Positions 11,410 to 23,700 of a DNA stretch of 64,000 nucleotides are shown in pieces; the stretch's first letter is position 1, and each line of letters opens with the position of its first letter. Both the position numbers and the translations under genes were made by a program. The notes below the pieces were generated by a model. The model was not told the DNA's origin. It saw only the letters and a program-made list of their open reading frames with translations, and searched no databases. The DNA lies in assembly GCA_009746045.1 (NCBI GenBank), contig RPFO01000022.1:1584280-1648279 (forward strand), given 5' to 3'. The stretch is from Mesostigma viride. Lineage: Eukaryota > Streptophyta > Mesostigmatophyceae > Mesostigmatales > Mesostigmataceae.

Positions 11410-12970
11410 ACCCCCATGCATCGACCTAGTCGAATGAGACACATGATGGTGCCGGTATTTCGGGCTAGAACGACAGCTCTCAGCAGTCAGATTAGCAATA
11501 CACAACGCATGCTAGCTAGATTTTCTACGCCTCTGCGTTGCGCAATCATCCCCGAATACCCAGAGCAGGCGGCAGGCTCGCAGCCTCCGCCTGCAGGACA
11601 AGCTCCATGCGATGAATTTAAGCACTATTCCATCCATCTCCCTCCCCGTCCGCTCCATCCCCACCCCCATCTTCCGCTGCATCCACCCCCATCCCCCCTC
11701 GTCGTTCTCCCCTGTTGGGCCAGCAGCTAGGCATCCTTGCTCCTCGCCATTAACTTTTGAACGTACGCACATTGCTAGCAGATAGCGACCATAGCTACCG
11801 GGTGGAGGAGCTTGTTGCCTTCTGCATTGCAGACCGTGTGTCTATTCTAGGCGTGCAGGAGCATCGTCGCACGGTGCCTAGCTTGGCACGGTGCTCATTG
11901 ATCGCCTGGCAGGCCATTGGCGTTTTAATTTATTTTGCTGGCAGCTAGTGGGGTCCACGCATGCACATTCAGACCTGGCTGGACTGTCTGGGCCTGGAGG
12001 CGAGGGCGGTGGGGTTGGAGATTAGTGTCAAAACTGAGGCGATGGTGATTGGGGCCTCCAGTACACCACCGCTGCCGCGCCTGCTCGACGGGACGGAGGT
12101 CCGGTTCCGCGATCGCTTCAAACTCAGTGTTGGGGAGTTGGCTCCCTGACACTGCAGACGATGTGGACACCCGCATCGGCCTGGCCTGGGCCAGGCTCCG
12201 TTCGCTCAACACCTACTGGCGCTCGAAGGGTCTGGGCGAGCACCGCAAGCGCATGCATGCTCTTCAAGGTCCTCGTCCTCACGGTGCTCACGTATGGCGC
12301 CGAGGCGTGGACACTCACACCCACACTGGCAGCTCGGCTCAACCGTCAACGGCACGGTTTACAGGATGAGCACTCCGACAGGTCCTTAACGTAGGGTTTT
12401 CCCAGCGCCCGTCATTAGAGTCTTTGTATCATGGTATGCCTCGTATTTCGGACGAGATTAGGCAGCGTAGGATAGCATTTGTAGGACACCTTGCTTGCAC
12501 CAGCCAGGTCGACACCGCCCTTGGTCTGGCAGGCCCCCAGCGGCTTGGCCAGCCAGGGCGGCACATTCTGACCTGGCCTGGCCCCAAGGGCATTCCCACT
12601 GAAAGGGTAGGGAAACCTGTCACGAACTACATGCCCAGATGTTGCTGGACGACCTACTTGGTCCCATCCCAGTTAATTGAACACCGCATCCCCTCTCTCT
12701 CCCTTCTTTGGACTGCCATGCAGAACAAGACGCGGTGGCAGCAGATTGTCAAGGCGCACACGCCCGAGGTCCCCTGTGGGCAAGCCATGCACCTCCCCCC
12801 AAGAGGAGGAGGCGTTTTGATGAGTAGGGTAGTTATGATTTTTCTAGACTAGATAGATTAGCGTTAGAATAGTCGGATTACGCGGCTCTCCCCACTCCAC
12901 CACCCATCAAGGAATATGTGGTACATGATCTCCCAACGGAGGCATGTTATAATTTAATTTAATCTAATTT
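11410..12970 (+). mobile_element. LINE (APE-type non-LTR retrotransposon), internally deleted copy
   Basis: The first part (about 11416-11940) is colinear with 34741-35236 of the larger LINE, and from about 11958 it jumps to the equivalent of 37470. Roughly 2.2 kb, holding most of the endonuclease and the reverse transcriptase core, is therefore missing. The rest matches the larger copy through the post-RT segment (VLTYGAEAWTL; then PRISDEIRQRRIAFVGHLA at about 12430) to the 3' hairpin CTCCCAACGGAG (12930-12941) and an AATTT-rich tail. Frames are broken repeatedly, so it is a dead copy. Confidence 0.88.
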
Positions 12971-12974
12971 AGTG

Positions 12975-13115
12975 GGACGCCAGGCCATGCAAGGTGGTGT
13001 TGGCCTTTTGTGTTCGCCGCTGGCAGCTGCTGCATGGCCGGCCTCAACACTCTTCAGTTTCTGACCCCGGCCCCGCCTTATGGTGGCACATTTCACCTCA
13101 GCTAGTTGAGGGGCG
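12975..13115 (+). mobile_element. LINE endonuclease fragment
   Basis: From GCCAGGCCATGCAAGGTGG this fragment parallels 35265-35380 of the 34.7 kb LINE (TTTTGTGTTCGCCGCTGGCA; later CACATTTCACCTC). It directly abuts the tail of the deleted copy, so it is a nested or rearranged piece of the same family. Confidence 0.75.
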
Positions 13116-14465
13116 TTCTAAGCGTTGAAGGATTGGTCGCTGGGCGTGGCGGCGCCTCGATCAGAACGTGGTCCTTGTCAGCATACCCAGGCTGCGTGCT
13201 GGACCCTAGCCTCACCGGCGCCACCTGGCATATAAGCACGTGATCCATGCGTACACCCCCGGGTCGGAGCCGTATGCATGAGCTGTGGCAAGGGCTGGAG
13301 CGCGCGGCTGCGCGAAGTATAAGTGCTCAGCTCAAGGAGGAGCGGTCGCAGGTGGGTTGGGGCCAGAACTAGGGTGGGCTAGAAGCTAGTTTGAGCCCAA
13401 AATCTATCGGGACTAGAACTAGGGTGGGCTAGAACCTAGTTCGAGCCCAGAATCTATCGGGGCTAGAACTAGCGGCCCCAGCTGGGCTGCCGCGAGAGTG
13501 GTGTCTCCGGAAGGGGTGGACCACACGCGGCCACTACACAGCAGTGTGTTGCTGTGAGGAGCGGATGTGAGCAGCGGTGCCATGTTGCTACTGGGGAGCG
13601 GTGCCGGTATGTGAGGAGCGGTGCCAGGCCGGTGGGTACGTGTGGGTTGGTGTGTGGGTCCCTGGTGGGTGTGGGCGAGACGGACATGCGAAAAAGGACC
13701 GTTCTTAAAGCTAGGCGAAGAAGCATGGAAAGGTGTAGATGCTGGTCGGTGCTTGGGGTGGGGGTGATCCCCTGGGGCCTGAGGTGATTTTGGTCTCCCA
13801 AATGGGTGGGAGGGTGGGCCAAACACATATGGTGCCCATGCAGGATGTTGCCCATGGAGTAGGTAGAGTGGTACGTGAGGAGTGGTCCGGCCTGATAGAG
13901 GGTTAGGAGGTGGGGGAGATTCATTCCAGGTGGGTGTGGGTGGGAACAATTTTTTTCGCAGCTCGGGTGGAGAAGTGTGTACAAGTGTCAGGCCGGCGGG
14001 GTTTGGATGGGGGTCATCCCCGGTTGAGTGGGGCGAGAGCTTCCTCAGGTGAGATCATCAACTTGGAAAAAAGAGGAGAAATCTAGAGTAAAAGAAAGAG
14101 GAGAATCTTATATACTACTCGGAAAATAGAGTATTTTGTCGATCGATCTCAGGTCGCGATGGGGAGCAGAGGGAGGGTAGTTGTCCATGCAAGTTGAGCT
14201 ACACTGCCTACACACACCGATGGCTCGCATGCCTCCCTTGGAAGGTCAGTACGTACGTAGCGATTTACTTGGTGACCGCATTCAAGCCTGCAATTAAATG
14301 ACAGGTGTTTTGAGATGACGTGTCTCTGGAGAGGGGGGGGGGGGGGGGGGACTAGAGGGGTAGATGGGCGCGCGGGCAAGACTTTTCCCACGTGGGGTGG
14401 AGAAGAAGTTTGCATAGCGGGCGCCGAACGGTTGCACTTATACTGGTTGTCTCCTTGATACTGCT
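13116..14465. other. Intergenic with short tandem duplication, no gene seen
   Basis: A unit of about 50 bp with ACTAGGGTGGGCTAGAA is duplicated at about 13362-13470. G-rich low complexity follows (13500-13960), and a poly-G run lies at about 14331-14350. The proline-rich open frames on the minus strand here have no domain and are not believed. Confidence 0.4.
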
Positions 14466-14722
14466 ATAGTCTTTATATCGTTATCTAGTACCAAATCCGA
14501 AAGGCTTGCATCACTCCCCGGAAAGGAAAACTTTTGCGGATGACTGTAGGTGTAAGTTGGCGATGCCTTAGGATCCGGAGACGTCCGTCCTATATAGTCA
14601 GCAAAAGTTGGTGCGAGAGGTCCCCAGTTCGATTCCGGTCGGATTCATTTGCAGATCGTGTTTTCCGCGGACCGGCACTGAACGCAAATGGTTTTCACCT
14701 TTGCGGCGTGCCAAATCAGAAA
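14466..14722 (+). mobile_element. SINE-like repeat with tRNA-like core, copy 1
   Basis: This roughly 245-bp unit is nearly identical to 57350-57606. It contains a B-box-like AGTTCGATTCC (about 14628-14638), and a possible 7-bp acceptor stem, GGATCCG at about 14571 pairing with CGGATTC at about 14640. That gives a tRNA-sized 74-nt span, but the D and anticodon arms cannot be folded convincingly. The end carries CCGCGGACCGGCACTGAACG and TGCCAAATCAGA. The family assignment as a tRNA-derived SINE is an inference. Confidence 0.6.
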
Positions 14723-14782
14723 ATCAGCATAGTAGTAGAGCAATATATGTCGATCGTCTCATTAATATATTCTGATCAGGCA

Positions 14783-14920
14783 CTCCGCAAAGGTGAAAAC
14801 CATTTGCGTTCAGTGCCGGTCCGCGGAAAACGCGGAAAACGCGATCTGCAAATGAATCCGACCGGAATCGAACTGGGGACCTCTCGCACCAACTTTTGCT
14901 GACTATTATATAGGACGGAC
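14783..14920 (-). mobile_element. SINE-like repeat, inverted partial copy
   Basis: The reverse complement of this block equals about 14588-14700 of copy 1, including the B-box-like core and the CCGCGGACCGGCACTG segment. The two copies face each other about 80-90 bp apart and could fold into a long hairpin. A small internal duplication (AAAACGCGG twice) matches the 57.4 kb copy rather than its neighbour. Confidence 0.8.
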
Positions 14921-14929
14921 GGATTGATA

Positions 14930-15729
14930 TATATCTTGCACATGGTCGGCGCGGACCTGGACGTCATATTGGCGTCAGCGCTTGTCGGTGGCGCTGACTC
15001 GGGCCATGGCTGACATCATGCTCCGCCGTACGCGGGCTGATTTTGCGGTGCAGCAGGGCTATTAGGTTCCTCCCGTTAGGAATTTCCATTGGTCTTATCG
15101 TAGTATAGAGCTTTGACATGGCTCTGTATAGAGGTTTATAGCTGGGCGTTTGCTTTGGTTTGAGTGATTTCACTCTGCTGTAAGTAATTATATTTTTAAT
15201 ATATATCTTGCACATGTATAGCTTTTGTTGCATGAGCTGGAAGTAAGAAGCGGTAGCGCTGGGCGTGCATGCGGGTGGGTTGAGGATGGATTATTTAGAG
15301 TGGGGTTTGGATGAGTGTGTACCCTGCCGGGGGTGCATGGGGGGATGGGGGGCTGGGCTTCCGGCCACAGCTGGTTGTTGGCTATATCAAGTCCCCGCCA
15401 CCCCGGCCGGAGAATTAACAGCAGTTGGGCTTCTTGGGGTCTTGCTGAAGTCAGTGTTGCAGAGGCACGCGTACTTTCTTCTGGCCTGCGCTGGTTGTCT
15501 CCTTGGTACTCCGGCGCCACAACAGGTTGCATCACTGCTGCTGCTCAGCTGCTGAGCGGCGGGGCTCAGGTCGACTCATCCAACGTCCAGGGCCGAGGTC
15601 GTGCAACCTCTTGCGGCGAGATTGGAAATAACAGCCGCTAGCTTATCCTTCATGCACATGCATGGAGCTGAAGGTACAAGCAGGACTGACCAGTGGGGGT
15701 GCCTCCTTGTCCCACGAATGGGGAAGGCG
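14930..15729. other. Intergenic between repeats, no gene seen
   Basis: Contains one more instance of the MITE end motif at about 15483-15505 (GCCTGCGCTGGTTGTCTCC) without the body of the element. No coding signal. Confidence 0.35.
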
Positions 15730-15925
15730 GTGCCCACGCAGCTCTATAAATTAAAATTAAATTAAATTAAATTATAACATGCCTCCGTGGGGAGGTCATG
15801 TAGCACATATTTCATGATCGGGATGGGGTGGAGGAAGCCGCGTGATCGAACTATCCTAACTCTATCTAGAAAAGCCTAACTACACTACTCATCAAAACGC
15901 CTCCTCCGCTTGGGGGGAGGTGGCT
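15730..15925 (-). mobile_element. LINE 3' end, 5'-truncated
   Basis: Read on the minus strand it matches the last 190 bp of the LINE family. It has the CATCAAAACGCC-complement end of the reading frame, the GGAATATGTGCTACATG-like segment, the hairpin CCTCCCCACGGAGG (15782-15795 in reverse), and the TTTAATTTAATT tail. It faces the plus-strand copy at 16.2 kb. Confidence 0.85.
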
Positions 15926-16216
15926 TGCCGCAAAACGCAGCTCTATACTTCACCTTAATTCGAGGGCCAGGTGGGTAAGGATCGAGCTTGCTCCTGAGCT
16001 AGCTCGGCCGGCCTCAAGAGACGGTGCCGTATGTCTCTCCTGGCGGCTGGGGCCGGCCGGGAAATGACGCAGTGCTCACCTCTCGATCTGCATTGACGGG
16101 GGCGCGACCGGTCGCGGTGCATCCTCATGAACGAAAAATTATATTTATAAGAAGCATCGAATGCAAGTGCATGATCAATCTGGCTGAATTTGGGGCTCAG
16201 ATGCGAAAGTTGGGGC

Positions 16217-16705
16217 TCAGCAGCGTAGGATAGCATTTGTAGGACACCTTGCTCGCACCAGCCAGGTCGACACCACCCTCGGTCTGGCCGGCCCCCAGCG
16301 GCTTGGCCAGCCAGGGCGGCACATTCTGACCTGGCCTGGCCCCGAGGACATTCCCAAAAGGGTAGGGAAACCTGTCACGAACTACGTTCAGATGTTGCTG
16401 GATGACCTAGTGGTCCCAGCCCAGTTTGAGCACCGCATCCACTCTCTCTCCCGTCTTTGGACTGCCATGCAGGACAAGACGCGGTGGAAGAAGATTGTCA
16501 AGGCACAAATGCACGCCCGACCCTGTGGGCAAGCCACCTCCCCCCAAGCGGCGGAGGCGTTTTGATGAGTAGTGTAGTTAGGATTTTCTAGATAGCTTAG
16601 AGTTAGGATAGTTCGATCATGCGGCTTCCTCCACCCCATCCATCATGGAATATGTGCTACATGACCTCCCCACGGAGGCATGTTATAATTTATTTTTTTT
16701 TAATG
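16217..16705 (+). mobile_element. LINE 3' end, 5'-truncated
   Basis: Homology to the 34.7 kb LINE starts at CAGCAGCGTAGGATAGCATT and continues through the C-terminal post-RT region. It ends with the hairpin CCTCCCCACGGAGG (16665-16678) and an A/T-rich tail. This is a typical dead-on-arrival insertion produced by incomplete reverse transcription. Confidence 0.88.
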
Positions 16706-17770
16706 CGAAAGTTCTGCGTTCATGAGCTCCACCGTACGTCAGCGCCATGCCGGCCAGCCGGATTTCGTCAAGTTCTAAAATTAGATAAGATTTGATCGAT
16801 TGTCTCCTTGAACTATCTAAGATCTTCGTGCATGACTATATTAACATTATCATAAAGTCTCGCTTAACATTATCAATAAATAGTTGTCTCACTTTAAAAA
16901 AATCAACAATGAGCAATCAATTTATTTGAATTCGACTTAAAATTTTACAGCACTCGATGTATAGGCTGTAGGTTCGATATCGAGTTGTAGCCATTCAGAC
17001 CATGTACATGAAAGACGTCTTGGTTGTCTTTACTACATTTCGTGCATTGATGCATGCCAGTTGCATGCGCATGCATGCACCATGTCTTTAAGGTTTTTCT
17101 ATGTATTTTCTATCATCAAATATTACTCTCCATGCATGGGCGGAGAGGGCACACACCATTTGCGCTTCCGATTCTTTCTCATGTAATGTACCATTTGAAC
17201 AACCAAAATAAGTGGTATTGTGAAATGCCATTGCAAATGCTGACCAAAACTACACATTGGAAATGGAAAGTAAAACTCATAATTGTTTCTAGGTATTGGT
17301 ATCCTTTATGACATGATCACACATCAAGGGGACAATCATAAGAGCGCACTGCCTGACCCTGGGTTAACCGGGCCCAGCGGTGGAAAACCTTCAGATCTGC
17401 GAAACACCACTGGTAGAAACATGTGAGATGGACAGCGTGGCCATGCATGTTGGCCCAGGGTGCCTAAAGCAACATCGAAGGCAGTTCACCCTGGTTGTTC
17501 TCCGCAATATGATACCCCACATTTACAGTAAAAAGGAGCAAAACAAGTCGATGCATGGATGGGCAGTCCACCCTGAAGAATACAGCCGTTTGCCAGGGTA
17601 TCTTGCTTTGTTTCCGCTGCGACTTGGAGTACGCCATTTGCTGGGTGTATGCGCTAGCGTGCATATGCCAGTTGGCGTAGAAATTGGTATCACCTCTGCA
17701 TCACGTGTTTGCGGAAAGAAACCAAGCAGAACGGCAACTGGCATCCGTCCCACGAGAGGTAACCGAGCGC
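16706..17770. other. Intergenic and presumed 3' UTR of ODA1 (minus strand)
   Basis: AT-rich DNA with two partial MITE end motifs (about 16799 and 16873, the second reading AGTTGTCTCACTT). The part next to 17770 should be the ODA1 3' UTR. No other gene seen. Confidence 0.4.
17523..17527 (-). promoter_or_regulatory. Candidate TGTAA poly(A) signal of ODA1
   Basis: TTACA on the plus strand reads TGTAA for the minus-strand gene, about 245 nt after its stop codon. Support is positional only. Confidence 0.35.
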
Positions 17771-20700
17771 TCAAGGCTCCGTGGGCTCGAGCGACTTCTT
17801 CTTCATCTTCTTCCCTTGTGGCTTGGCTGGCTTGATCGTGCCGGTCTCCCGCTTGATGATGCTCTTCATGGTCTTGGCCTTGAGCTCGTCGCGCGTCAGT
17901 GGCCGGTCCTCGTCCTCCTCATTGCTGTCGTCCTGCACGAACCAGACGGCAGGATAGATAATCGAAAGCGACACACACCGCCACACAGAGACAACCAGTG
18001 CAGATCAGAAAGCGGGAGAATCCGGTCCTATACGGTCACATATACAGGCAGCAGCGCGAGGAAGGAAGCCTGAAGTGCCAAATTACAGGAACCTGACTGA
18101 TGGTCAGGGGCAAACACAGATGTAGAAAAATAACCAGGTACAAAGTATTCCAGTCTTGCAGTAAATCACATTGTTGCCACTGAAATCGATCATTGGTTCT
18201 TGCCATGCCAGAGGCAAAGAAAAAAAAATCACGACTCGGTCGCAATGTATGATGATGTCATAAGCTTCCCATCCCCCGGTCAGAGAAGCCAGAGAAAGAT
18301 AGAGATAGACAGCACAACCGCCTGCGACGTAAAAAACGTCCAAGCAACCTCTGGATGTTATCTGGCCGACCCCTTGGCACGAGGGGGCGGCCACATAGCT
18401 TCCTTGTTTTATAGCACGTGCCAGGCAAGCGCATCCGTCCAGCAAGTCCCACTCACTTCGCTGTTGGCAGGGTCGGTCGTGGACGGCGGCTCGATGTTGA
18501 GCTGCAGCGTGCCCGCGGGCGTCTGCGGTCCGTGGCCCAGGATGGAGGCGTATGCGGGCGCGGCGGGGCCGTCCGTGCTCATGGCCTGGTGCGCGGCGTA
18601 CATCTGCAGGGTGTGGGTGTCGTTGCCACACCGGGGGGGTCATCACGGGGCGAGGTCGGCAGGGCAATAAGTAAGCAATAATGGTGGGGGGGGATCGAGC
18701 ACCACGCAGCAGATTTACAGACACCGCAGGCAGGGCCGTAAAGTTGCAGGGCCAGGTAAGACATGTCCTCTAGGGGACGGGGTAAGGACTGACGCGAATG
18801 CTTCAGGGGAGGGACCAGACACTTGAAGTGGACGGGGAGGCGCACAAGGAGTGCGATGGCACCGGCTTCAGGACAGATCAAAGAAAGAAGGAAAACAGGA
18901 GGAAAGAAAACACGTGGGTGCGCCCTGGCGTCTCTGGCAGGCAGGTGCAGGTGAAAGCCCACCTGCAGAATCTCGTTGGTGCGCTGCTCGATGATGCCCA
19001 GGTACTGCATCATGTTGCCCTCGCTCACGCCCTGGTCGCCCAGCATCTCCATGACCGCGGGTGTGTTGCAGCCAATCTTGTTGAAGATGGCCTGGATGCC
19101 CTGCTTGAGCGCGTTCACCGTGCGCTGTGCCGCCGCGTGCTTCTGCTCGTACACCTCCGCCTTGGCCTCTGTCTTCTGGAGGCGCTCCTCCAGCTCCTGG
19201 GGGGTGGAAGAGGGTGGGGGGGGCATGGGGGTGGGGGGGGCTCGAGGGGCCGAGTTAGGGTGGGCCAGGGGATAGCCAGAGTCCCTCCAGGTCTCGTAAG
19301 ACCAATCGCACCTGCCGCACTGAAGCGCTTTAAAAACCGCAAATTCCAACAAATAAGCATTTATGGAGAAGTGCAACGAACCGCAACGTTTCCCTACGCC
19401 TCAAAGTTGCAAGCACAAGAGCATCCCACTGCCGACGAGCTGGATATTCGCGCATTACGGCCGCCTGCTTTGTTTACCTCCCCCCTGCCTTACCCCTGCT
19501 CTTCCAACGTCAAGGATGCTCAATATCCCCGCCCCCCCCGATGAGGGTCTTCTTCCTTCCAACCCCACCCAACCCCACCACGGTCATACTCGTTCATTCC
19601 CCACACCCAGTTGGTCATTCTGGCTGTGCACCTTGAGGATCTTCTTGCGCTGGTTGTCGGTGCTGACCCCCTGCCCCTTGTACTTGTCGATCTCGGCCTT
19701 TATCTCCGTGATCTGCTCCTCCAGCTTTTCGATCTCCTGCAGCAGGCAAGGAAGGCAGATGGCCGATGGAAAACAAGGATGGCAGCCAGTAATCACGTGA
19801 GGCAATGCTTCTCGACGTCCTGCGACATACAAGGAAAGGGGAAAGGGAGAGGACAGGGGATGGATCGGATAAGGACGGCAGCAAGGGAAGACGTGAGGCA
19901 ACGCTACTCGATCTCCTGCAAAAGCACACAGGAGAGAGGGGAGCAAGCAGGGGAGAACACAAGTAGGGGTGGCAAGAGAGGACAGAGGACAGGTAGGACA
20001 GGGGCGGCAGCAAGAACAAGATTGAGACCATACGTCCCGATCCCCTGCAAGCACAAACAACAGAGGGCGGAAGAGAAGACACCTGAGAGGAGGCGAGGAG
20101 GCCAGAGAGGAGGCGGGAGAGGAGACAAAGTAGTGGTAGCAGCAGGGCAAGGCGCGAGGAAGGGCTCCTGCGACATAGTTGTGGACATGAATTTACAAAA
20201 ACAAAAATCCAGCCGCCGCCCTCCAATCGTGCTCCCATTTCCCCCCTCATAGCCCACCTGGTCGAGCTCGTTGGCTTAGTTGTGAAAAAGTCGTCACACC
20301 CGCATCAAACCACCTCCCCATAGATATACACATATACTATATACAAGCCCATATACTACACATATACTATACACAAGCCCATATACTATACATAAACTAT
20401 ACACACGCCCATATACTATACACATAGTATACACAAGCCCATATACTATAAACATACTATATACAAGCCCATATACTACATATATACTACACACAAGCCC
20501 ACGCCCTCTCTCCCCCCCACACCTGGTTGAGCTCGTTGACATAGTTGAAGAGTGAGAAGTTCTGGTCCTCGGCGTTGATGAACGTGGTCACCAGCTCGTC
20601 GATGTCATAGATGCCCGTCGCCTGCTGGATCTTGGCAAACGCCTCCCCGTACGACTGCACCTTGTCGATGGACACCTGCTGCGCCGCGCGGTCCTTGGCG

Positions 20701-23700
20701 ATGTGCCAGCTGCCCTTGATCACCTGCAGCGTGGCCGAGGCAAGACAGGGGAGGGTCACCCGTGAGCCAGTGGACCACATTCCCAGCCCAGCTGAAGTCC
20801 AGCCGATAAGCGGGACTCCTTGTTTCGAGGTTATTCTGCTTGTTGCCGATTTGTTGAAAATGGCCGCCCGCAAAATGCCTGCGCTGACGGCATGCTGGCA
20901 GTCAACGACCAACCAACTACGAATTTACTCCTTGGGCATCCAGGATTTAGAAACAAAGGAGTAAAAAAATTCAGCCAACCACTTGCAAGCAAAGGCATGC
21001 ACAAGAACTAGTAAAAGACATGCCGACTACACCGACAGCAAAATTCTAGAATACCTTGACTAAGCCTTACCAAAACATCCATGCAGAGCATAATGCATCT
21101 CTCACATCACATCTACGCTCCTGCACTGGGCCATCTTGCGCGGTTCGTCGGTTGGCACCTCCTAGCGCCGCTTTCATAAAAACCAGCTTGGACTTCCCTT
21201 ATTGAGCAGCTGGGACGAAATCAGGGTCGGGCGGAATAGGGTTTTGGGGTGGCGGAACGGAAAGAAGGCTGTCCCGCCGGAATGGCGGAACGGAACCGGA
21301 CCTGTCTGACCATCCCCAAAGCTTCTCAAAGCTTGCAATATTTGCAGGTCATGCCACGTGACGCGCGCAAGCGCGGCGTGGCGCGGCGCATTTGGGTTGA
21401 AGCGTCCACGTTTGATTGGAATTCCTTGGGAAATGGCCCGAAGTTGTCAACTTCTCATCCTTTCCTATGCTCTGGCCGGCCCGTTCCGCCGGAATCCCGC
21501 TATTCCGGCGACGGAACTACTTCCCTGTTCCAATGCATTTCTTTGCCAGCCCAAGGAACCGATAAGTAAAGGAACTCCGACCCCGGGAATTCCGAGATTT
21601 CGGAACGGAACCCCGTTCCGCCCAACCCTGGACGAAACACACCTTCTTGAACTCTGCCTTGCGCCTTCTTTCTCTATTCATGTACCACCCACCTTGTGCA
21701 GATCGTACTCTGCCTTCCACCTCTCCCAAACCATCTATCGCCCACCTTCTTGCGAAGCTTGGACTCCTCGTCCAGCCCCATGTCGCCCCGCTGCTCCTCG
21801 GTGCTGCGCACTTTGCTCTTCATCATGTCCTTGAGCTGGCCACACGGGAGACGTGGGGGCGGAGGCAAAATGGGATGGTAGTGATGTTTGAGCATGAGCA
21901 TCAGCGTGGGTGGTGGCGCATGCGCATGCTCATGAGCAGGAAAAATGCAGTTCCATGAGATAGTCACAGCCATGGAAATCAGCCTCCAAGCTGTTCATGG
22001 CTCCAGATGAGTCAAAAGAAATTGTTATTCAGAAGAGAAAAAAACATGGGCTCCACTGCCTGACTACAGAGCACCCTTTCAGCCCTGCCCGGTCAATCTC
22101 ATCTGCAAAATTGTGGCTGTGACCACATTGCCACTTCCCCCTCAAAACTAACCACACACCTTCCTTGCTTGCTCAAACGCCGCAGTATTTGTGCCCACAT
22201 GCTCCCACCGCCTCCCCCCCTTTCCTCCACCTCCTGGTCCTGCTTGAATCCCTTTCGTACCATATCGCACCAAGAATTTCATGGTGCTTGTGCCCACCGC
22301 CACCCACTATGGCATTAGACTCCAACCGCCAGAAAATGCTTGCCTTGCCATGCTGTAGCACCCTTTCCCGAACCCACCTCGCTGCACCGGTCCATCATCA
22401 TGATGCAACACATGGTGTGCACACATCCCGGACTCCCCACCCCGCCCACCTTCCTGTCCTGCTCGATCAGGTTGCCCAGCTCGCGCCACTCGGCCTCAAA
22501 CGCGGCCTGCTCGCGGTCGGCCTGCGCCTTGAGCTCGGCCATCTCGGCGAGCGCCTGGTCCCGCGCCTCGTACGCCGCGTTGGACGCCTCGATGATCGAC
22601 GCCATCTCCTTCTTCTTGTCTGCCAGCTCCTTCTCCAGCTTCTTGTAGATCTGGCGGTCGGCACACGGGGACAAATGACACAGACGTGGCGCGGGGGCCG
22701 CCGGTGGCGAGCGATGAGGGACATGGCAGGGCGCGGCACATGGCGAGAGATGAGCCAGACAGAACACGGAGACACAGATACACAGTTGAGAAGACACAGG
22801 CACCCGGTTGAGATGACACAAATACCCGGTTGAGAAAACACAGGCACACGGTTGAAAGGACAAACTGAGAGGTGCCCTTGCGTAGCAGGGGCAAGGGACG
22901 AGTTCTTGGAACATGAAGGAAACTTGAGCGTCAAATCGACTTTAGACAACTGGGGTGCTCCCCTCCACGCACCTGGTCAAAGACCACGCACCTGGTCAAA
23001 GACGAGCCTCTCGCGCCGCAGGTTGTCGATGGACTCGCGCAGCTTCTTGTTGTGGGCCAGCGCCTCGTTGTACTTGACCAGTGCCTGGCAGCCGTGGAAG
23101 TGGCGGGAGCAGTTGTTGCGGTTGTGCGGTGGGGCAACAAGGGGCACGGTGTGGCACCATGGGTTGTAGAATTGTAAGGCGTTGCATTCTGCCTCGTTGC
23201 ATTTTGACCAGCCCCTGGCAAGCAGAGGGGGGTTGGGGATTGGAGCACTCATGAGGGGAGCGGCATGTGGTCCTGTACAAGGTGAGAGTGCCAGCAATGG
23301 GCGAGGGGCAGCATGTCATGACACATGGCATTACGAAGCATGCCATTGTGTGGCGATGTGGGTTGTGGCGACGCATGGTGTGGCACTGTGTCACCTCTAC
23401 GGTGGCAAATGTATGCCATACGCCGGTTATGACAATGTTATAAAAGGGCAGCCTCCAACGTTGGAATGTGTGCCTCTTACTGCCTACTGGTTTCCACCAA
23501 TCTAGACACTCAGTGTCCATCAGTTCCGCATAAACATGTAGGCGCTGCAGGATACTAACAGACTAAGCAACCACTCGTGCTTCTGCCCACCTTGTCGAGC
23601 CCGTTCTCCCCACACAGGCACAACTGGACTTGATCAGCCTAGACAACAAATAATCCCCATGCCCACCTTGTCGAGCCCGTTCTCCCCACACAGGCACAAC

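Noticed and set aside
13419-13984. Proline-rich minus-strand frames of 170-176 codons
   Set aside because: Low-complexity, overlapping in two frames, no domain and no exon borders.
14571-14646. A functional tRNA gene
   Set aside because: Acceptor-like stem and B box are present but the D and anticodon arms do not fold, the T stem has two mismatches, and the unit is repeated with flanks, so a SINE-type repeat is more likely.
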